Origin: Nonomuraea aurantiaca
Lineage (GTDB): Bacteria > Actinomycetota > Actinomycetes > Streptosporangiales > Streptosporangiaceae
DNA: 64,000 nt
Assembly: GCF_020215705.1 (NCBI RefSeq)
Contig: NZ_JAIWNB010000036.1
Coordinates: 32,236-96,235 of the forward strand
Direction: 5' to 3'
This document shows, piece by piece, positions 24,745-35,511 of the stretch. A program made the translations under genes and the position numbers. The first letter of the stretch is position 1. The number at the start of each line of letters is the position of its first letter. Below the pieces are notes generated by a model that was not told where the DNA came from, ran no database searches, and worked only from the letters and a program-made list of their open reading frames with translations.

Positions 24745-24787
24745 GAGCGTCCCCGCCGTCGCCCCCGAGCGGCGGGGACGCTCTTTT
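24745..24787 (+). terminator. rho-independent terminator 1 of the sortase operon
   Basis: Perfect 14-bp stem GAGCGTCCCCGCCG (24745-24758) with its complement (24770-24783), loop 11 nt, directly followed by TTTT. One of the clearest intrinsic terminators in the window, 30 nt after the amidotransferase stop. Confidence 0.9.
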
Positions 24788-24803
24788 ACGTGTCCGACGT
24801 GCC

Positions 24804-24838
24804 AGGGCCGCCCCGGCGTGGGAAGGCGGCCCTCTTTT
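24804..24838 (+). terminator. terminator 2, tandem
   Basis: 9-bp stem AGGGCCGCC/GGCGGCCCT (24804-24812, 24825-24833) followed by CTTTTCC. It is the first copy of a duplicated unit that starts CCGACGTGCCAGGGCCGCC. Confidence 0.75.
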
Positions 24839-24854
24839 CCCTGCCCGACGTGCC

Positions 24855-24887
24855 AGGGCCGCCCTCCCGGTGTGGGAAGGCGGCCCT
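24855..24887 (+). terminator. terminator 3, diverged duplicate of terminator 2
   Basis: The same 9-bp stem as terminator 2 (24855-24863, 24879-24887) in a second copy of the unit about 50 nt later, but with GTTGCC instead of a T-run. It lies 30 nt from the end of the convergent pknB. Confidence 0.6.
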
Positions 24888-24916
24888 GTTGCCGGCTCTG
24901 CTCAACGCCTCTCGGG

Positions 24917-26773
<1,857 letters not shown>

Positions 26774-26855
26774 TTCCTGCACTGTCCCTTACCGTTCATC
26801 TTGGGTACCGGCCTGCTCGCGGGCCGCCGGTGTCCATCATCGACCCCGTGGCGCA

Positions 26856-28307
26856 TCACGTCTCCTCCTTCGGCGGGTTTGTGACACCCGGGTCAGGCGA
26901 AGCACTTGGTGTCGGAGTTGTCGGTGTAGTGGTGGGCCTGGGGGTCGGCGTGGGAGTCGGGGTACGGGTTGTCGGGGTGGACTTGGGGGTTGGCTTCCTG
27001 GTTGGAATTGCCGTCACGCTTACCGTAGCCGAACGTGAGGGTACCGGCCGCTTCGACTTCCCCGTAACGACGGGAGGTCGGCGTGTGTGAGGCGTCTTGG
27101 CCCGGGACGGCTTCCATATCGGAGTCACGCTCACCGACTCCGACGGGTCGGCGACGCTGGGCGGGTCGGGCACCGCGTCGCGGTCCATGTAAGTGAAGGC
27201 GCTGAGCCCGACGGCGGCGGCGCAGCCCGCGCTGGCGAACAGCGCCAGCGTCAGCCTGCCCCTGCGGCGCCGGGGCCTGGCGGGCGCCGGACCGGCGGGC
27301 CGCCCGGTGATCGAGCCGGGGGACGGCGAGCGCAACGTCGTGGCCGTCGGCGCGGCGAGGTCGTCGGTGACCGACCCCTCTCCCTGCCGCCACTCCTGGA
27401 AGCCCTCCTGCTGCGGCTGTCTCCGGGAGCCCTCCGCCTGCTGGCGTACGCGGAAGCCCGCCGGATCGGTGAGCATGCTGAGCTCGGCACCCGACTTGTT
27501 GGCGGCCAGGGACTGGCGCAGCCGCTGGGAGCGGTCGGCGACCTCCATGGCCGATGCGGGCCGCTGCCGCGGATCCTTGGACAGCAGCACCATGACCAGC
27601 TCGCGCACCGCCGCGGGCACGTCGACGCCGAGCGGCGACGGCGGCTCGTTGAGGTGCATGAGCGCGATGGCCACCGGACCCTCGGCCTGGAACGGCGTGC
27701 GCCCCGACAGGCACTCGTAGGCCACCACGCCCAGCGAGTAGAGGTCGGTCGACGGAGTGAGAGGTAGACCCTGCGCCTGCTCCGGGCTGACGTATTGGGC
27801 CGTGCCGAGCACGGTACCGGTCAGCGTCACCGGAGCCGACTCTATGGCGCGGGCGATGCCGAAGTCGGTCACCTTGATGGTGCCCTCGGGCGTGACGAGC
27901 AGGTTGCCCGGCTTGATGTCGCGGTGGATGACCCCCGCCGAGTGGGCGGCGTGCAGCGCCTTGGCCGTCTGGTGCACGACGTCGAGCGTCACCTCGGGCA
28001 TGAGCGAGCCGTTGCGGGTCAGGATGGCGGACAGCGGCTCGCCGTGCACCAGCTCCATCACCAGGTAGGCCAGGTCGCGCTGCTCGCCGTAGTCGAAGAT
28101 CTGCGCGATGCCCGGGTCGGCCAGCGCGGCGGTGATCCTGGCCTCGTTGCGGAAGCGGCCGCGGAAGGACTGGTCGTCCTGGATGTGGCTGCGCAGCACC
28201 TTGACGGCGACCTCACGGCCGAGCAACTCGTCGCGAGCACGCCAGACGTCCCCCATACCGCCCGAGGCGATGCGGGAGAGCAAGAGGTAGCGGTTACCGA
28301 GCCGCAT
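26856..28307 (-). CDS. pknA: Ser/Thr protein kinase PknA
   Basis: 483 aa. Kinase motifs S-G-G-M-G-D-V-W, V-A-V-K-V-L, V-I-H-R-D-I-K-P-G-N and T-D-F-G-I-A-R in residues 10-270, a linker, one transmembrane helix near 350-370 and a Pro/Thr-rich outer tail with P-T-P-T repeats. No PASTA units, as expected for PknA. With PknB it controls cell shape and elongation. Order pbpA-pknA-pknB is the conserved actinobacterial one. Confidence 0.95.
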   Translation of the reverse strand: MRLGNRYLLLSRIASGGMGDVWRARDELLGREVAVKVLRSHIQDDQSFRGRFRNEARITAALADPGIAQIFDYGEQRDLAYLVMELVHGEPLSAILTRNGSLMPEVTLDVVHQTAKALHAAHSAGVIHRDIKPGNLLVTPEGTIKVTDFGIARAIESAPVTLTGTVLGTAQYVSPEQAQGLPLTPSTDLYSLGVVAYECLSGRTPFQAEGPVAIALMHLNEPPSPLGVDVPAAVRELVMVLLSKDPRQRPASAMEVADRSQRLRQSLAANKSGAELSMLTDPAGFRVRQQAEGSRRQPQQEGFQEWRQGEGSVTDDLAAPTATTLRSPSPGSITGRPAGPAPARPRRRRGRLTLALFASAGCAAAVGLSAFTYMDRDAVPDPPSVADPSESVSVTPIWKPSRAKTPHTRRPPVVTGKSKRPVPSRSATVSVTAIPTRKPTPKSTPTTRTPTPTPTPRPTTTPTTPTPSASPDPGVTNPPKEET

Positions 28308-28328
28308 GATCCAGCAGAGTAGCGGTCA

Positions 28329-29792
28329 TCACTTGTTCAGCACCGCCTCCATCACGGCTTTGCCGATCGGCGCGGCGGTGTGGCCGCCCGTCGCCTCGGC
28401 GCCGACGTTGGCCGCGCCCGACTCGACGATGATCGCGACCGCGACCTTCGGGTCGTTGGCCGGTGCGAAGCTGATGAACCAGGCGTGCGGCGGCTGACCG
28501 TTGGACGTCTCGGCCGTGCCGGTCTTGCCCGCCACGTCGACGCCGGGGATCTGCGCCAGGTTGGCGGTGCCGTTGTTGACGACGCTGACCATCATCTCGC
28601 GCAGCTTGCCCGCCGTCTCGGAGCTGACCGCCTCCGTCAGCTCCTCCGGCTTGGCGTCCTCGACCGAGTCGCCCTTCGAGTCAGTGATCTTGTTGACCAG
28701 GTACGGCTTCATGACCTTGCCGTCGTTGGCGATGCCCGCGGCGATCATGGCCATCTGCAGCGGCGTCATCTGGTTGCTGCGCTGGCCGATGGAGGCCTGG
28801 GCGAGTGCCGCCTGGTCCTCCTTCTGGCCGAAACTGCTCTGGGCCACGGACATCGGGATGCCGATCTGCTCGCCCATGCCGAACTTCTTCGCCTGCTCCT
28901 GCATCTTGTCGTAGCCGAGCTCCATACCGATCTTGCCGAACGGCGTGTTGCAGGACTTCTCCAGCGCGTAGACCAGCGGGACCTGTCCGGAGCCGCAGGC
29001 CGCGCCACCGTAGTTGGGCAGGCTGGCAGTGGTGTTGGGCAGCTGGAGCACCTGCGGGGCGTCCACGACCGTCTGGGGGCCGCGGCTGGAGTCGTCTTCG
29101 AGGTAGGCCGCCGCGGTCACCACCTTGAACGTGGAGCCGGGCGGGTAGGTGCGGTCGATGTTGCGGTTGAGGAGCGGCTGGCCCTTGTCCTTGGCCAGCT
29201 TGTCGTAAAGGGGGAAGACCTTGCCCTTGTCGGTGCCCGACAGCTCAGTCGGGTCGTAGGTGGGCAGCGACACCATCGCCAGGATCGCCCCGGTCTTCGG
29301 GTCGAGCGCGACGACCGCGCCGCGCTTGCCGCTCTCGCGCAGCGCGTCGTAGGCCGCCCGCTGGGCCTTGGGGTTGATCGTCACGTCGACGTTGGCGCCC
29401 CTGGTGGGCTCACCGGTGAACAGGTCGATGCTCCGGCGCAGCAGCAGGTCGGAGCTGGAGCCGTCGAGCAGTGCGTTCTCGGAACGCTCGATGTTCGAGG
29501 CGCTCTCCGGCGAGAAGAAGCCGGTGATGTGCGCGTAGAGCTTGCCGTCGGGGTATTCCCTGAGAAAGCGGAAGTCGCCGTCCTTCTTCTCCACTGACTG
29601 CGCCAGGATCACCTTGCCGCCGGCGGTGATGCGACCGCGCTCCACGGCGTAGCGCGCGTAGTAGTTGCGCTGGTTGCGGGAGTCTTCGCTGTAGTGGTCC
29701 GCACGTACGGCCTGCACGTAGTTCACGTTGATCATCAGAAGGGCGAACATGGCCAGACAGGCCACGGCCGCACGCTTCAGAGTGCCGTTCAT
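28329..29792 (-). CDS. pbpA: penicillin-binding protein PbpA (class B transpeptidase)
   Basis: 487 aa. One N-terminal anchor (residues 8-28), a dimerisation domain, then the transpeptidase: S-T-F-K (SxxK nucleophile) near residue 222, S-C-N near 283 and K-T-G-T-A near 420. Cross-links peptidoglycan with the RodA glycosyltransferase. Start overlaps the rodA stop by 4 nt. Confidence 0.95.
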   Translation of the reverse strand: MNGTLKRAAVACLAMFALLMINVNYVQAVRADHYSEDSRNQRNYYARYAVERGRITAGGKVILAQSVEKKDGDFRFLREYPDGKLYAHITGFFSPESASNIERSENALLDGSSSDLLLRRSIDLFTGEPTRGANVDVTINPKAQRAAYDALRESGKRGAVVALDPKTGAILAMVSLPTYDPTELSGTDKGKVFPLYDKLAKDKGQPLLNRNIDRTYPPGSTFKVVTAAAYLEDDSSRGPQTVVDAPQVLQLPNTTASLPNYGGAACGSGQVPLVYALEKSCNTPFGKIGMELGYDKMQEQAKKFGMGEQIGIPMSVAQSSFGQKEDQAALAQASIGQRSNQMTPLQMAMIAAGIANDGKVMKPYLVNKITDSKGDSVEDAKPEELTEAVSSETAGKLREMMVSVVNNGTANLAQIPGVDVAGKTGTAETSNGQPPHAWFISFAPANDPKVAVAIIVESGAANVGAEATGGHTAAPIGKAVMEAVLNK

Positions 29793-31168
29793 CGCTGGAA
29801 CACCTGCGTCATTCCCTCGTTCTGGATCGCCTGGGGCGGAGGTCGCCGTGCCGAGTCTGACATGCGTACCAATAGTGCGATAAGGATCCAGTTAGCCAGC
29901 AGCGCCGAGCCACCCTGGGACATGAACGGGGTGACCAGACCGGTCAGGGGGATGAGGTTCGTCACGCCGCCGACGATGATGAACACCTGCCAGGCCAGGA
30001 TGAACGACAAGCCGCCCGCCAGCAGCTTGGAGTAGGGGTCGCGGGCCGCGAGCGCGGTGCGCAGCCCGCGCTGCACGATCAGCGCGTAGACCATGAGCAG
30101 CGCCATCAGGCCGGTCAGACCGAGTTCCTCGCCGGTCGCGGGGAAGATGAAGTCGGAGAACGACAGCGGGATGAGGTAGGGGTGACCCTGGCCGAGGCCG
30201 GTGCCGAGGATGCCGCCCGCGCCCATCGCGAACAGGCCCTGCATGAGCTGTGCGCTGCCACCGAGCTCGCGGTCGAAGAACTCGGGGTTTCCCGGGTCGA
30301 GCCAGACCTCGATGCGGGCGTGCACGTGGTCGAAGATCTGGCCGGCGAGGAACGCGCCGCCGACGAACAGCAGGATGCCGATCAGCACCCAGGAGGTGCG
30401 CTGGGTGGCGATGTACAGCATCACGATGAACGTGCCGAACAGCAGCAGCGAGGAGCCAAGGTCCTTCTGCAGCACGAGCACGCCCAGGCTGACCGCCCAG
30501 GTGATGAGCACCGGCCCGAGGTCGCGGGCGCGGGGCAGGTCGATGAAGAGCAGCCGGCGTCCGGCCAGGGCCAGCACGTCGCGCTTGGCCACGAGGTAAC
30601 CGGCGAAGAAGATGACCAGAGCGATCTTGGCCAGCTCCGCGGGCTGGATGATGGCGGGGCCGAAACCGATCCAGATGGTGGCGCCGTTGACGCTCTTGCC
30701 CAGCCCGGGAATCAGCGGGGAGATCAGCAGGAATAGCCCGGCGAAGCCCGCGGTGTAGGTCAGGCGCTGCAGCGTGCGATGGTCGCGCAGCACGATCAGC
30801 GTGATGGCGAACAGGACCACGCCCGCGCCGGTCATGATCAGCTGGTTGGTGGCGGACGCGCCTCTCGCGCCCGCGGCCTCGAGCCGGTAGATCATCACCA
30901 GGCCGAGGCCGTTGACCACCGTGACCAGCGGGAGGATCAAGGGGTCGGCCCACGGCGCGAACTTGGCCAGCACCAGATAGGCGGCCAGCATGAATCCGCC
31001 CAGCCCCAGACCGTAGGTCAGCATGCCCGAGGGGATCGCGCCGTCGAGAGCTAGCCCGACGTTGGCATAGGCGCCCATCACGATCACGACCGCGAACGCG
31101 AGCATGGCCAGCTGGGCCCCACGCCGCTTGGCCGGCATGAGGACGGGGGCTTCCGCCACTTCACTCAT
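29789..31168 (-). CDS. rodA: RodA/FtsW SEDS peptidoglycan polymerase
   Basis: 459 aa with about 11 to 12 hydrophobic helices. SEDS signatures: Q-P-A-E-L-A-K near residue 175, W-L-D-P, and a C-terminal P-L-T-G-L-V-T-P-F-M-S-Q-G-G-S. Forms the glycan polymerase half of the RodA-PbpA pair. Its ATG follows the pstP TAG directly with no gap. Confidence 0.95.
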   Translation of the reverse strand: MSEVAEAPVLMPAKRRGAQLAMLAFAVVIVMGAYANVGLALDGAIPSGMLTYGLGLGGFMLAAYLVLAKFAPWADPLILPLVTVVNGLGLVMIYRLEAAGARGASATNQLIMTGAGVVLFAITLIVLRDHRTLQRLTYTAGFAGLFLLISPLIPGLGKSVNGATIWIGFGPAIIQPAELAKIALVIFFAGYLVAKRDVLALAGRRLLFIDLPRARDLGPVLITWAVSLGVLVLQKDLGSSLLLFGTFIVMLYIATQRTSWVLIGILLFVGGAFLAGQIFDHVHARIEVWLDPGNPEFFDRELGGSAQLMQGLFAMGAGGILGTGLGQGHPYLIPLSFSDFIFPATGEELGLTGLMALLMVYALIVQRGLRTALAARDPYSKLLAGGLSFILAWQVFIIVGGVTNLIPLTGLVTPFMSQGGSALLANWILIALLVRMSDSARRPPPQAIQNEGMTQVFQR

Positions 31169-32470
31169 CTACTGCGGTTTCGCCTTCGTCTTCGTCGCGC
31201 TCGCGCTGGGCGAGGCGGTCGCGGTCGGGGTGGCGGCCTTCTGGTCGGTCGGCTCCGCGGTGGCCTTGAAACCGTTGATCTTCGTCATGCCCTCCGCCAA
31301 GGTCGTGACCTCGATGCCGCCCTTGATCAGTGCCTGGTCGGGTGCGGAGAGCTGGGAGAGCGGCTTGCCGGTGTGCTGGGCGACCGAGAAGAACTGGAAC
31401 GGCCCCACCTCCTGGCGGATGCCACGGAACACGACCACCTCGTCGCCCTTGGCCCCGACGAAGAACTGGTCCTGGGTCCACTGCCAGCCGAAATAGCCGC
31501 CGGCGCCAATGGCGACGACGGCCACACCCAGGACCGAGACCAGCATGGGCCACGCCCGGCGCCGCTTGACCGGCCGCCGGGCCGCCTGCGGGCCCGGCTC
31601 GTCGAAGTCGTCGTCGGTGAGCACCGGCTGGGGCGCGGTCACCGCGCCCGCCCGCCCCGGCGAGGTGTCGTGCGCTTCGAACCGCAGCCGGGTCATGCCC
31701 GCCGCACCGACGGTCGCCGACTCGGTGGTGGGCGCCTGCTGCCCGTCGGTGAGTTCCAGGACGTCGGCCAGGACACAGGTGATGTTGTCGGGCCCGCCGC
31801 CCCTGTTGGCCAGGTCGATCAGCTGGCGCACGACCTCTTCCGGGTCGTCGATGTTGGTGAGCGTGGCATGCAGGGTCTCCGCGCTCACCACTCCGGACAG
31901 GCCGTCGGAGCAGAGGAGATAGCGGTCACCCACCTGCGCCTCGCGCAACGTGAGGTCGGGATCGACCTCGCCGCTCCCGTCGAGTGCCCGCAGCAGGATC
32001 GAGCGCTGCGGATGTGTCGCGGCCTCCTCCGGCGTGATGCGCCCGTCGTCGACCAGCTGCTGCACCAGCGTGTGGTCGTGGGTGATCTGGTAGAGCTCCC
32101 CGCGTCTGAGCAGGTAGGCGCGCGAGTCGCCGACGTGCACCAGGGCCACCGAGGTGCCGCTCCAGAGCATGGCGGTCAGTGTGGTGCCCATGCCCTTGAG
32201 GCTGGGGTCCCGGCCCACCATCTCGTGCAGCTTGCGGTTGGCGTCGCGTACCGCTGCCTCGATGGCGTTGAGCAGGTCACCACCCTGCTGGGCCTCGTCG
32301 AGAGAGGCCATTGCGGCGATGGCGACAGAACTCGCCACTTCACCGTGTGCGTGTCCGCCCATACCGTCTGCGACGGCTAGCAGACGGCCGCTCGCGTACG
32401 CCGAGTCCTCGTTCCCTTCGCGGAGGAGGCCGACGTCCGAGCGGGCGGCGTAGCGGAGTGCGATGGTCAT
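31169..32470 (-). CDS. pstP: PP2C Ser/Thr phosphatase PstP
   Basis: 433 aa. PP2C domain of about 240 residues: R-E-G-N-E-D-S, A-V-A-D-G-M-G-G-H, S-D-G-L-S-G-V and G-G-P-D-N-I-T-C-V. Then a linker, one transmembrane helix near 310 and an outer domain ending in Ala/Thr/Pro-rich sequence. Dephosphorylates PknA/PknB and their substrates. Overlaps fhaB by 4 nt. Confidence 0.95.
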   Translation of the reverse strand: MTIALRYAARSDVGLLREGNEDSAYASGRLLAVADGMGGHAHGEVASSVAIAAMASLDEAQQGGDLLNAIEAAVRDANRKLHEMVGRDPSLKGMGTTLTAMLWSGTSVALVHVGDSRAYLLRRGELYQITHDHTLVQQLVDDGRITPEEAATHPQRSILLRALDGSGEVDPDLTLREAQVGDRYLLCSDGLSGVVSAETLHATLTNIDDPEEVVRQLIDLANRGGGPDNITCVLADVLELTDGQQAPTTESATVGAAGMTRLRFEAHDTSPGRAGAVTAPQPVLTDDDFDEPGPQAARRPVKRRRAWPMLVSVLGVAVVAIGAGGYFGWQWTQDQFFVGAKGDEVVVFRGIRQEVGPFQFFSVAQHTGKPLSQLSAPDQALIKGGIEVTTLAEGMTKINGFKATAEPTDQKAATPTATASPSASATKTKAKPQ

Positions 32471-32937
32471 TTGCGCAATTCAATGACTGTCTTGCCGACG
32501 CGGATCGGAACACCGAGCGGCACCGGGGTCGGGCGGGTGACTTTTGAGCGGTCGAGGTATGTGCCGTTGGTCGAACCGAGATCTTCCACGATCCACTGAC
32601 CGTCCTGAGGGAAGAGCCGGGCATGCCGGCTGGAAGCGTAGTCGTCGGTGACTACCAGCGTGGCGTCGTTAGCCCGGCCAATGGTGATGGGCGTCTCCGT
32701 GAGATTAATGGTGGTGCCTTGCAGCGGGCCACCCGTCACAACGAGCTGGCGTGGCTCGCCCTTCTTATTCTTCGGCTTAGCCGCCGGGTTGGTGGGCTTG
32801 ATGCCCTTGCGTGGACCCGCGGGGGCCGTACGTGATCCGAACAAGTCAGTCCGGATCACGCCGACTGCGGCAATGACGAAGAACCACAGCACAGCCAGGA
32901 AGGCGAGCCGGATCAGCAGCAGCGTGAGCTCGGACAT
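32467..32937 (-). CDS. fhaB: FHA domain protein FhaB (FipA)
   Basis: 156 aa. N-terminal membrane helix (L-L-L-I-R-L-A-F-L-A-V-L-W-F-F), basic linker, and a C-terminal FHA domain with G-R, S-S-R-H-A-R-L and G-S-T-N-G-T-Y. Binds phosphothreonine on PknA/PknB targets such as divisome or elongation proteins. Placed 17 nt after fhaA. Confidence 0.93.
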   Translation of the reverse strand: MSELTLLLIRLAFLAVLWFFVIAAVGVIRTDLFGSRTAPAGPRKGIKPTNPAAKPKNKKGEPRQLVVTGGPLQGTTINLTETPITIGRANDATLVVTDDYASSRHARLFPQDGQWIVEDLGSTNGTYLDRSKVTRPTPVPLGVPIRVGKTVIELRK

Positions 32938-32954
32938 GGACCGTCTGTCTACCC

Positions 32955-33695
32955 CTAATCGCGCCGGAACACCAGTGTCGTACGCCCCAGGGTCACTCGC
33001 GTGCCGTTCTGGAGCTCGACTCTGCGTACCGGCTGGCCATTGACGAACGTGCCGTTCGTCGATCCGAGATCGACTAGGGCGACTAGCTGACCCTCGACGC
33101 GCAACTCCGCGTGGTGGCGAGAGACGCCGGGGTCGACGAGACGAAGATCGCAGTCGGTGCCCCTGCCCAGCAAGGTCACCGGAGTGGTGAGCTCGTAGGA
33201 GCGGTCGCCCTGCGGATCGTCCTGAGTGGACACGAGCAGCCGGGGCCGCCCGTTGAACGCGTTGGGCCTGGATGGTGGCAGATCACTCGCCGGCTGGCGA
33301 ATCTCGTCCTGCTCCACCGTGGCGCCGCGGATGACTCCCGACCTGATGCGGAACAATCCCACTGCCAGGTCGGCGGCGGTTTCGAAACGAACCCGGACCG
33401 GTCCCACGAAGGAGTAGCCCTGTTCTTTGGCGTACTCCCTGGCGAGGTTGGCCAGCTCGTGGCTGATGCTGTCGGCATAGACCTCAAGCCGCTCGCTGTC
33501 GGTCGTGGACAGTTCAACCACGAAGTCGTTGGGCACGAGCGTCCGACCTTGAGCGACGATCGCCGCACGCTCATCCATCTCCCGCTGAACCGCGCTGGCG
33601 ACCTCGACCGGCTGAAGGTCAGATTTGAACGCCCGCGCAAAGGCCCCCTCAACCAAGCCTTCGAGCCTTCGCTCGAAGCGCTGAAGGACTCCCAC
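32955..33695 (-). CDS. fhaA: DUF3662/FHA protein FhaA
   Basis: 246 aa from GTG 33695, which has GAGGGAAGG upstream; the frame to 33770 is extra. N-terminal DUF3662 (F-E-R-R-L-E-G-L-V-E-G-A-F-A-R-A-F) of about 120 residues, linker, C-terminal FHA domain with S-R-H-H-A-E-L and G-S-T-N-G-T-F. Links PknB signalling to MurJ/wall synthesis in mycobacteria. First gene of the operon; promoter must lie in 33696-33890. Confidence 0.93.
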   Translation of the reverse strand: MGVLQRFERRLEGLVEGAFARAFKSDLQPVEVASAVQREMDERAAIVAQGRTLVPNDFVVELSTTDSERLEVYADSISHELANLAREYAKEQGYSFVGPVRVRFETAADLAVGLFRIRSGVIRGATVEQDEIRQPASDLPPSRPNAFNGRPRLLVSTQDDPQGDRSYELTTPVTLLGRGTDCDLRLVDPGVSRHHAELRVEGQLVALVDLGSTNGTFVNGQPVRRVELQNGTRVTLGRTTLVFRRD

Positions 33696-33894
33696 CGGGT
33701 ACCTCCCTTCCTCCGTGCATATGATCGCGGCCACCAAACGCGCACCGCGCCTGGCCTCCGCTCCTCCCACGTCGCGGGTGGTCCCGGCGCTCGTCGGCTG
33801 TCGCGCCCAGCTCCTCCGCTCCCGTGTCTTATGCGATCGTATCCGGGTTCAGTACCAGCGGCTGTTCCGTGCTACTGTTTCTCCGCACCCACAA

Positions 33895-33977
33895 GGGCGG
33901 GTGGCGGAACGGCAGACGCGCACGGTTCAGGTCCGTGTGTCCGAAAGGACGTGAGGGTTCAAATCCCTCCTCGCCCA
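33895..33977 (+). tRNA. tRNA-Leu (anticodon CAG)
   Basis: 83 nt with acceptor GGGCGGG/CTCGCCC (one G-U), anticodon stem CACGG/CCGTG with loop TTCAGGT (anticodon CAG), a long class II variable arm TGTCCGAAAGGACG and T arm GAGGG-TTCAAAT-CCCTC. Discriminator A; the CCA is not encoded. A TACTGT at 33873-33878 is a plausible -10. Leu-tRNA near fhaA is common in these genomes. Confidence 0.93.
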
Positions 33978-34106
33978 CTCGTTGACGGGGACCCTATGGT
34001 CGCCAGCCCCCCTCCCGGGGGGCTTGCTTCCCTCGGGTCCCCTCGTCGTTTACACCGGGGGGCGACCCCCGGACCCCCAGCAGGAAACCCGCTGGTGGTT
34101 GCTCAT

Positions 34107-34295
34107 CGGTCGAGATCCTTGCGTTAACCCGACCCGCCTGTGGTGCTCGCCGGTCGAGATCCTTGCGTTAACCCGACCCGCCTGTGGTGCTCGCCGGTCG
34201 AGATCCTCGCGTTAACCCGACCGACCGTGGTGCTCGTCGGGCGGTTCCTTGCGTTAATGCCTGTAGTGCTGCTCTTCTGGCGGGTTTTGCGTTAA
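34107..34295. repeat. five tandem repeats with GCGTTAA core
   Basis: Copies of a 38-44 bp unit (CGGTCGAGATCCTTGCGTTA and on) have their GCGTTAA cores at 34121, 34165, 34209, 34251 and 34289. The first three are 44 bp apart and nearly identical; the last two have decayed. Most cores read GTTAAC, a 6-bp palindrome. No spacers, so not CRISPR. The region 33978-34106 and 34296-34421 holds no gene I can support. Confidence 0.75.
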
Positions 34296-34421
34296 CCGCC
34301 CGTCGTGCGCTTGGGGCTTCGTCTTCTGTACGGGCAGACCCACACTGGCGAAAGAGGACCCGGATCGCAAGGGGCGGGGCTTCTTGTTTTTGGGAACCTT
34401 GTGGGTGGCGTTGGGAACGGT

Positions 34422-34470
34422 ACGCCCGGCCGGTTGCAGATCGCTTTCGGATGGCTTTCCGGCCGGGCGT
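34422..34470. repeat. 12-bp inverted repeat with 25-nt loop
   Basis: Perfect arms ACGCCCGGCCGG (34422-34433) and complement (34459-34470). It may be part of the termination zone of the leftward CNNM gene or an RNA structure. Confidence 0.5.
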
Positions 34471-34479
34471 GTGTTATTG

Positions 34480-34493
34480 CCCACACTAGTGGG
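34480..34493 (-). terminator. short hairpin after the CNNM gene
   Basis: CCCAC-ACTA-GTGGG directly after the stop of the leftward gene that ends at 34495. Short stem, so a weak terminator on its own, but the larger repeat at 34422-34470 follows on the same transcript. Confidence 0.4.
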
Positions 34494-34494
34494 G

Positions 34495-35511
34495 TTAGGC
34501 GGCCATTGCTCGGGTGTCGAGGAGTTCGCCCACCAGGTCGGTCAGGCTGACCATCCCGATGACCGTGCCGCCCTGGCCCGTGACCAGCGCCAGGTGGGCG
34601 TGGGCCTCCTGGAGTGCGGTCACCGCCTCGGGCACCTGGGTGACGCAGGGCAGGCGGGAGACCGGACGGGCCAGGTCGCCCGCTGCGCGGCTGGGGTGGA
34701 TGAGGGCGTCTCGGGCATGCAGCACGCCCTGTACGTCCTCTGGAGTGCCCACCAGGAGGCGTAGGTGGCCGCTCTCCGCCGCCACCTGCTTGATGCGCGC
34801 GGCGTCGGCCGAGGCCGGCACGGTGACCACCTGGTCGATGGGGACCATGAGGCGCTCGATGCCTTCTGCCTGGAGGCGGAGGGCTCTGGTGAGCAGGTCA
34901 TGCTCCTCCCTGTCCAGGAGGCCCATCCGGCCCGACTCTCCTACGAGCATGGCGAGCTGGCGTGGGGTTCTGGTGGTGGCCAGTTCGTCACGTGCTACTA
35001 CGCCGAACAGGCGCAGTATCACGTTGGTCAGGCCGTTGAGCGCCGACAGAAGTGGGCTCATCAGCGACGTGAAGCCGCGGAAGGGCAGCGTCAGCAGCAG
35101 GGCGGCCCGCTCGGGGTGGGTCAGCGCCCAGGACTTGGGCGCCATCTCGCCCACCACCATGTGGAGGAACGTGACCAACGCCAGCGCGATGGTCAGGGCG
35201 ATCGGCATCCGCATCGACTCGGGCACGCCGACGGCGGCGAAGACCGGCTCCAGGTAGTGCTCGATCGCGGGCTCGGTTACCTGGCCCAGGCCCAGCGTGC
35301 AGAGCGTGATGCCGAGCTGGGCGCCGGCCAGCATCAGGGACAGTCGCCGGCCGCCGCCCACCGCCGACTTCGCGGCGATCCGCACCAGGCGGTTGCCGTT
35401 GACGGCCATCTCCTCCAGGCGGTGCCGCTTGGCGGAGACGAAGGCGAACTCGGCCGCCACGAACAGCGCGTTCAGCAGGAGCAGAGCCAGGCTGATCAGG
35501 ATCATCGTCAT
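34495..35511 (-). CDS. CNNM/CBS-domain membrane protein (hemolysin C family)
   Basis: 338 aa. CNNM transmembrane domain of about 180 residues: N-A-L-F-V-A-A-E-F-A-F near the start and G-E-M-A-P-K-S near residue 120, then a CBS pair. No C-terminal CorC_HlyC domain, unlike its upstream partner. Likely divalent-cation (Mg or Co) transport or its control. ATG 35511 overlaps the partner stop by 4 nt, so the two are translated together and may form a hetero-complex. Confidence 0.85.
   Translation of the reverse strand: MTMILISLALLLLNALFVAAEFAFVSAKRHRLEEMAVNGNRLVRIAAKSAVGGGRRLSLMLAGAQLGITLCTLGLGQVTEPAIEHYLEPVFAAVGVPESMRMPIALTIALALVTFLHMVVGEMAPKSWALTHPERAALLLTLPFRGFTSLMSPLLSALNGLTNVILRLFGVVARDELATTRTPRQLAMLVGESGRMGLLDREEHDLLTRALRLQAEGIERLMVPIDQVVTVPASADAARIKQVAAESGHLRLLVGTPEDVQGVLHARDALIHPSRAAGDLARPVSRLPCVTQVPEAVTALQEAHAHLALVTGQGGTVIGMVSLTDLVGELLDTRAMAA

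Noticed and set aside
34107..34295. CRISPR array
   Set aside because: Units are adjacent without unique spacers, the period shrinks from 44 to 38, and no cas gene is present.
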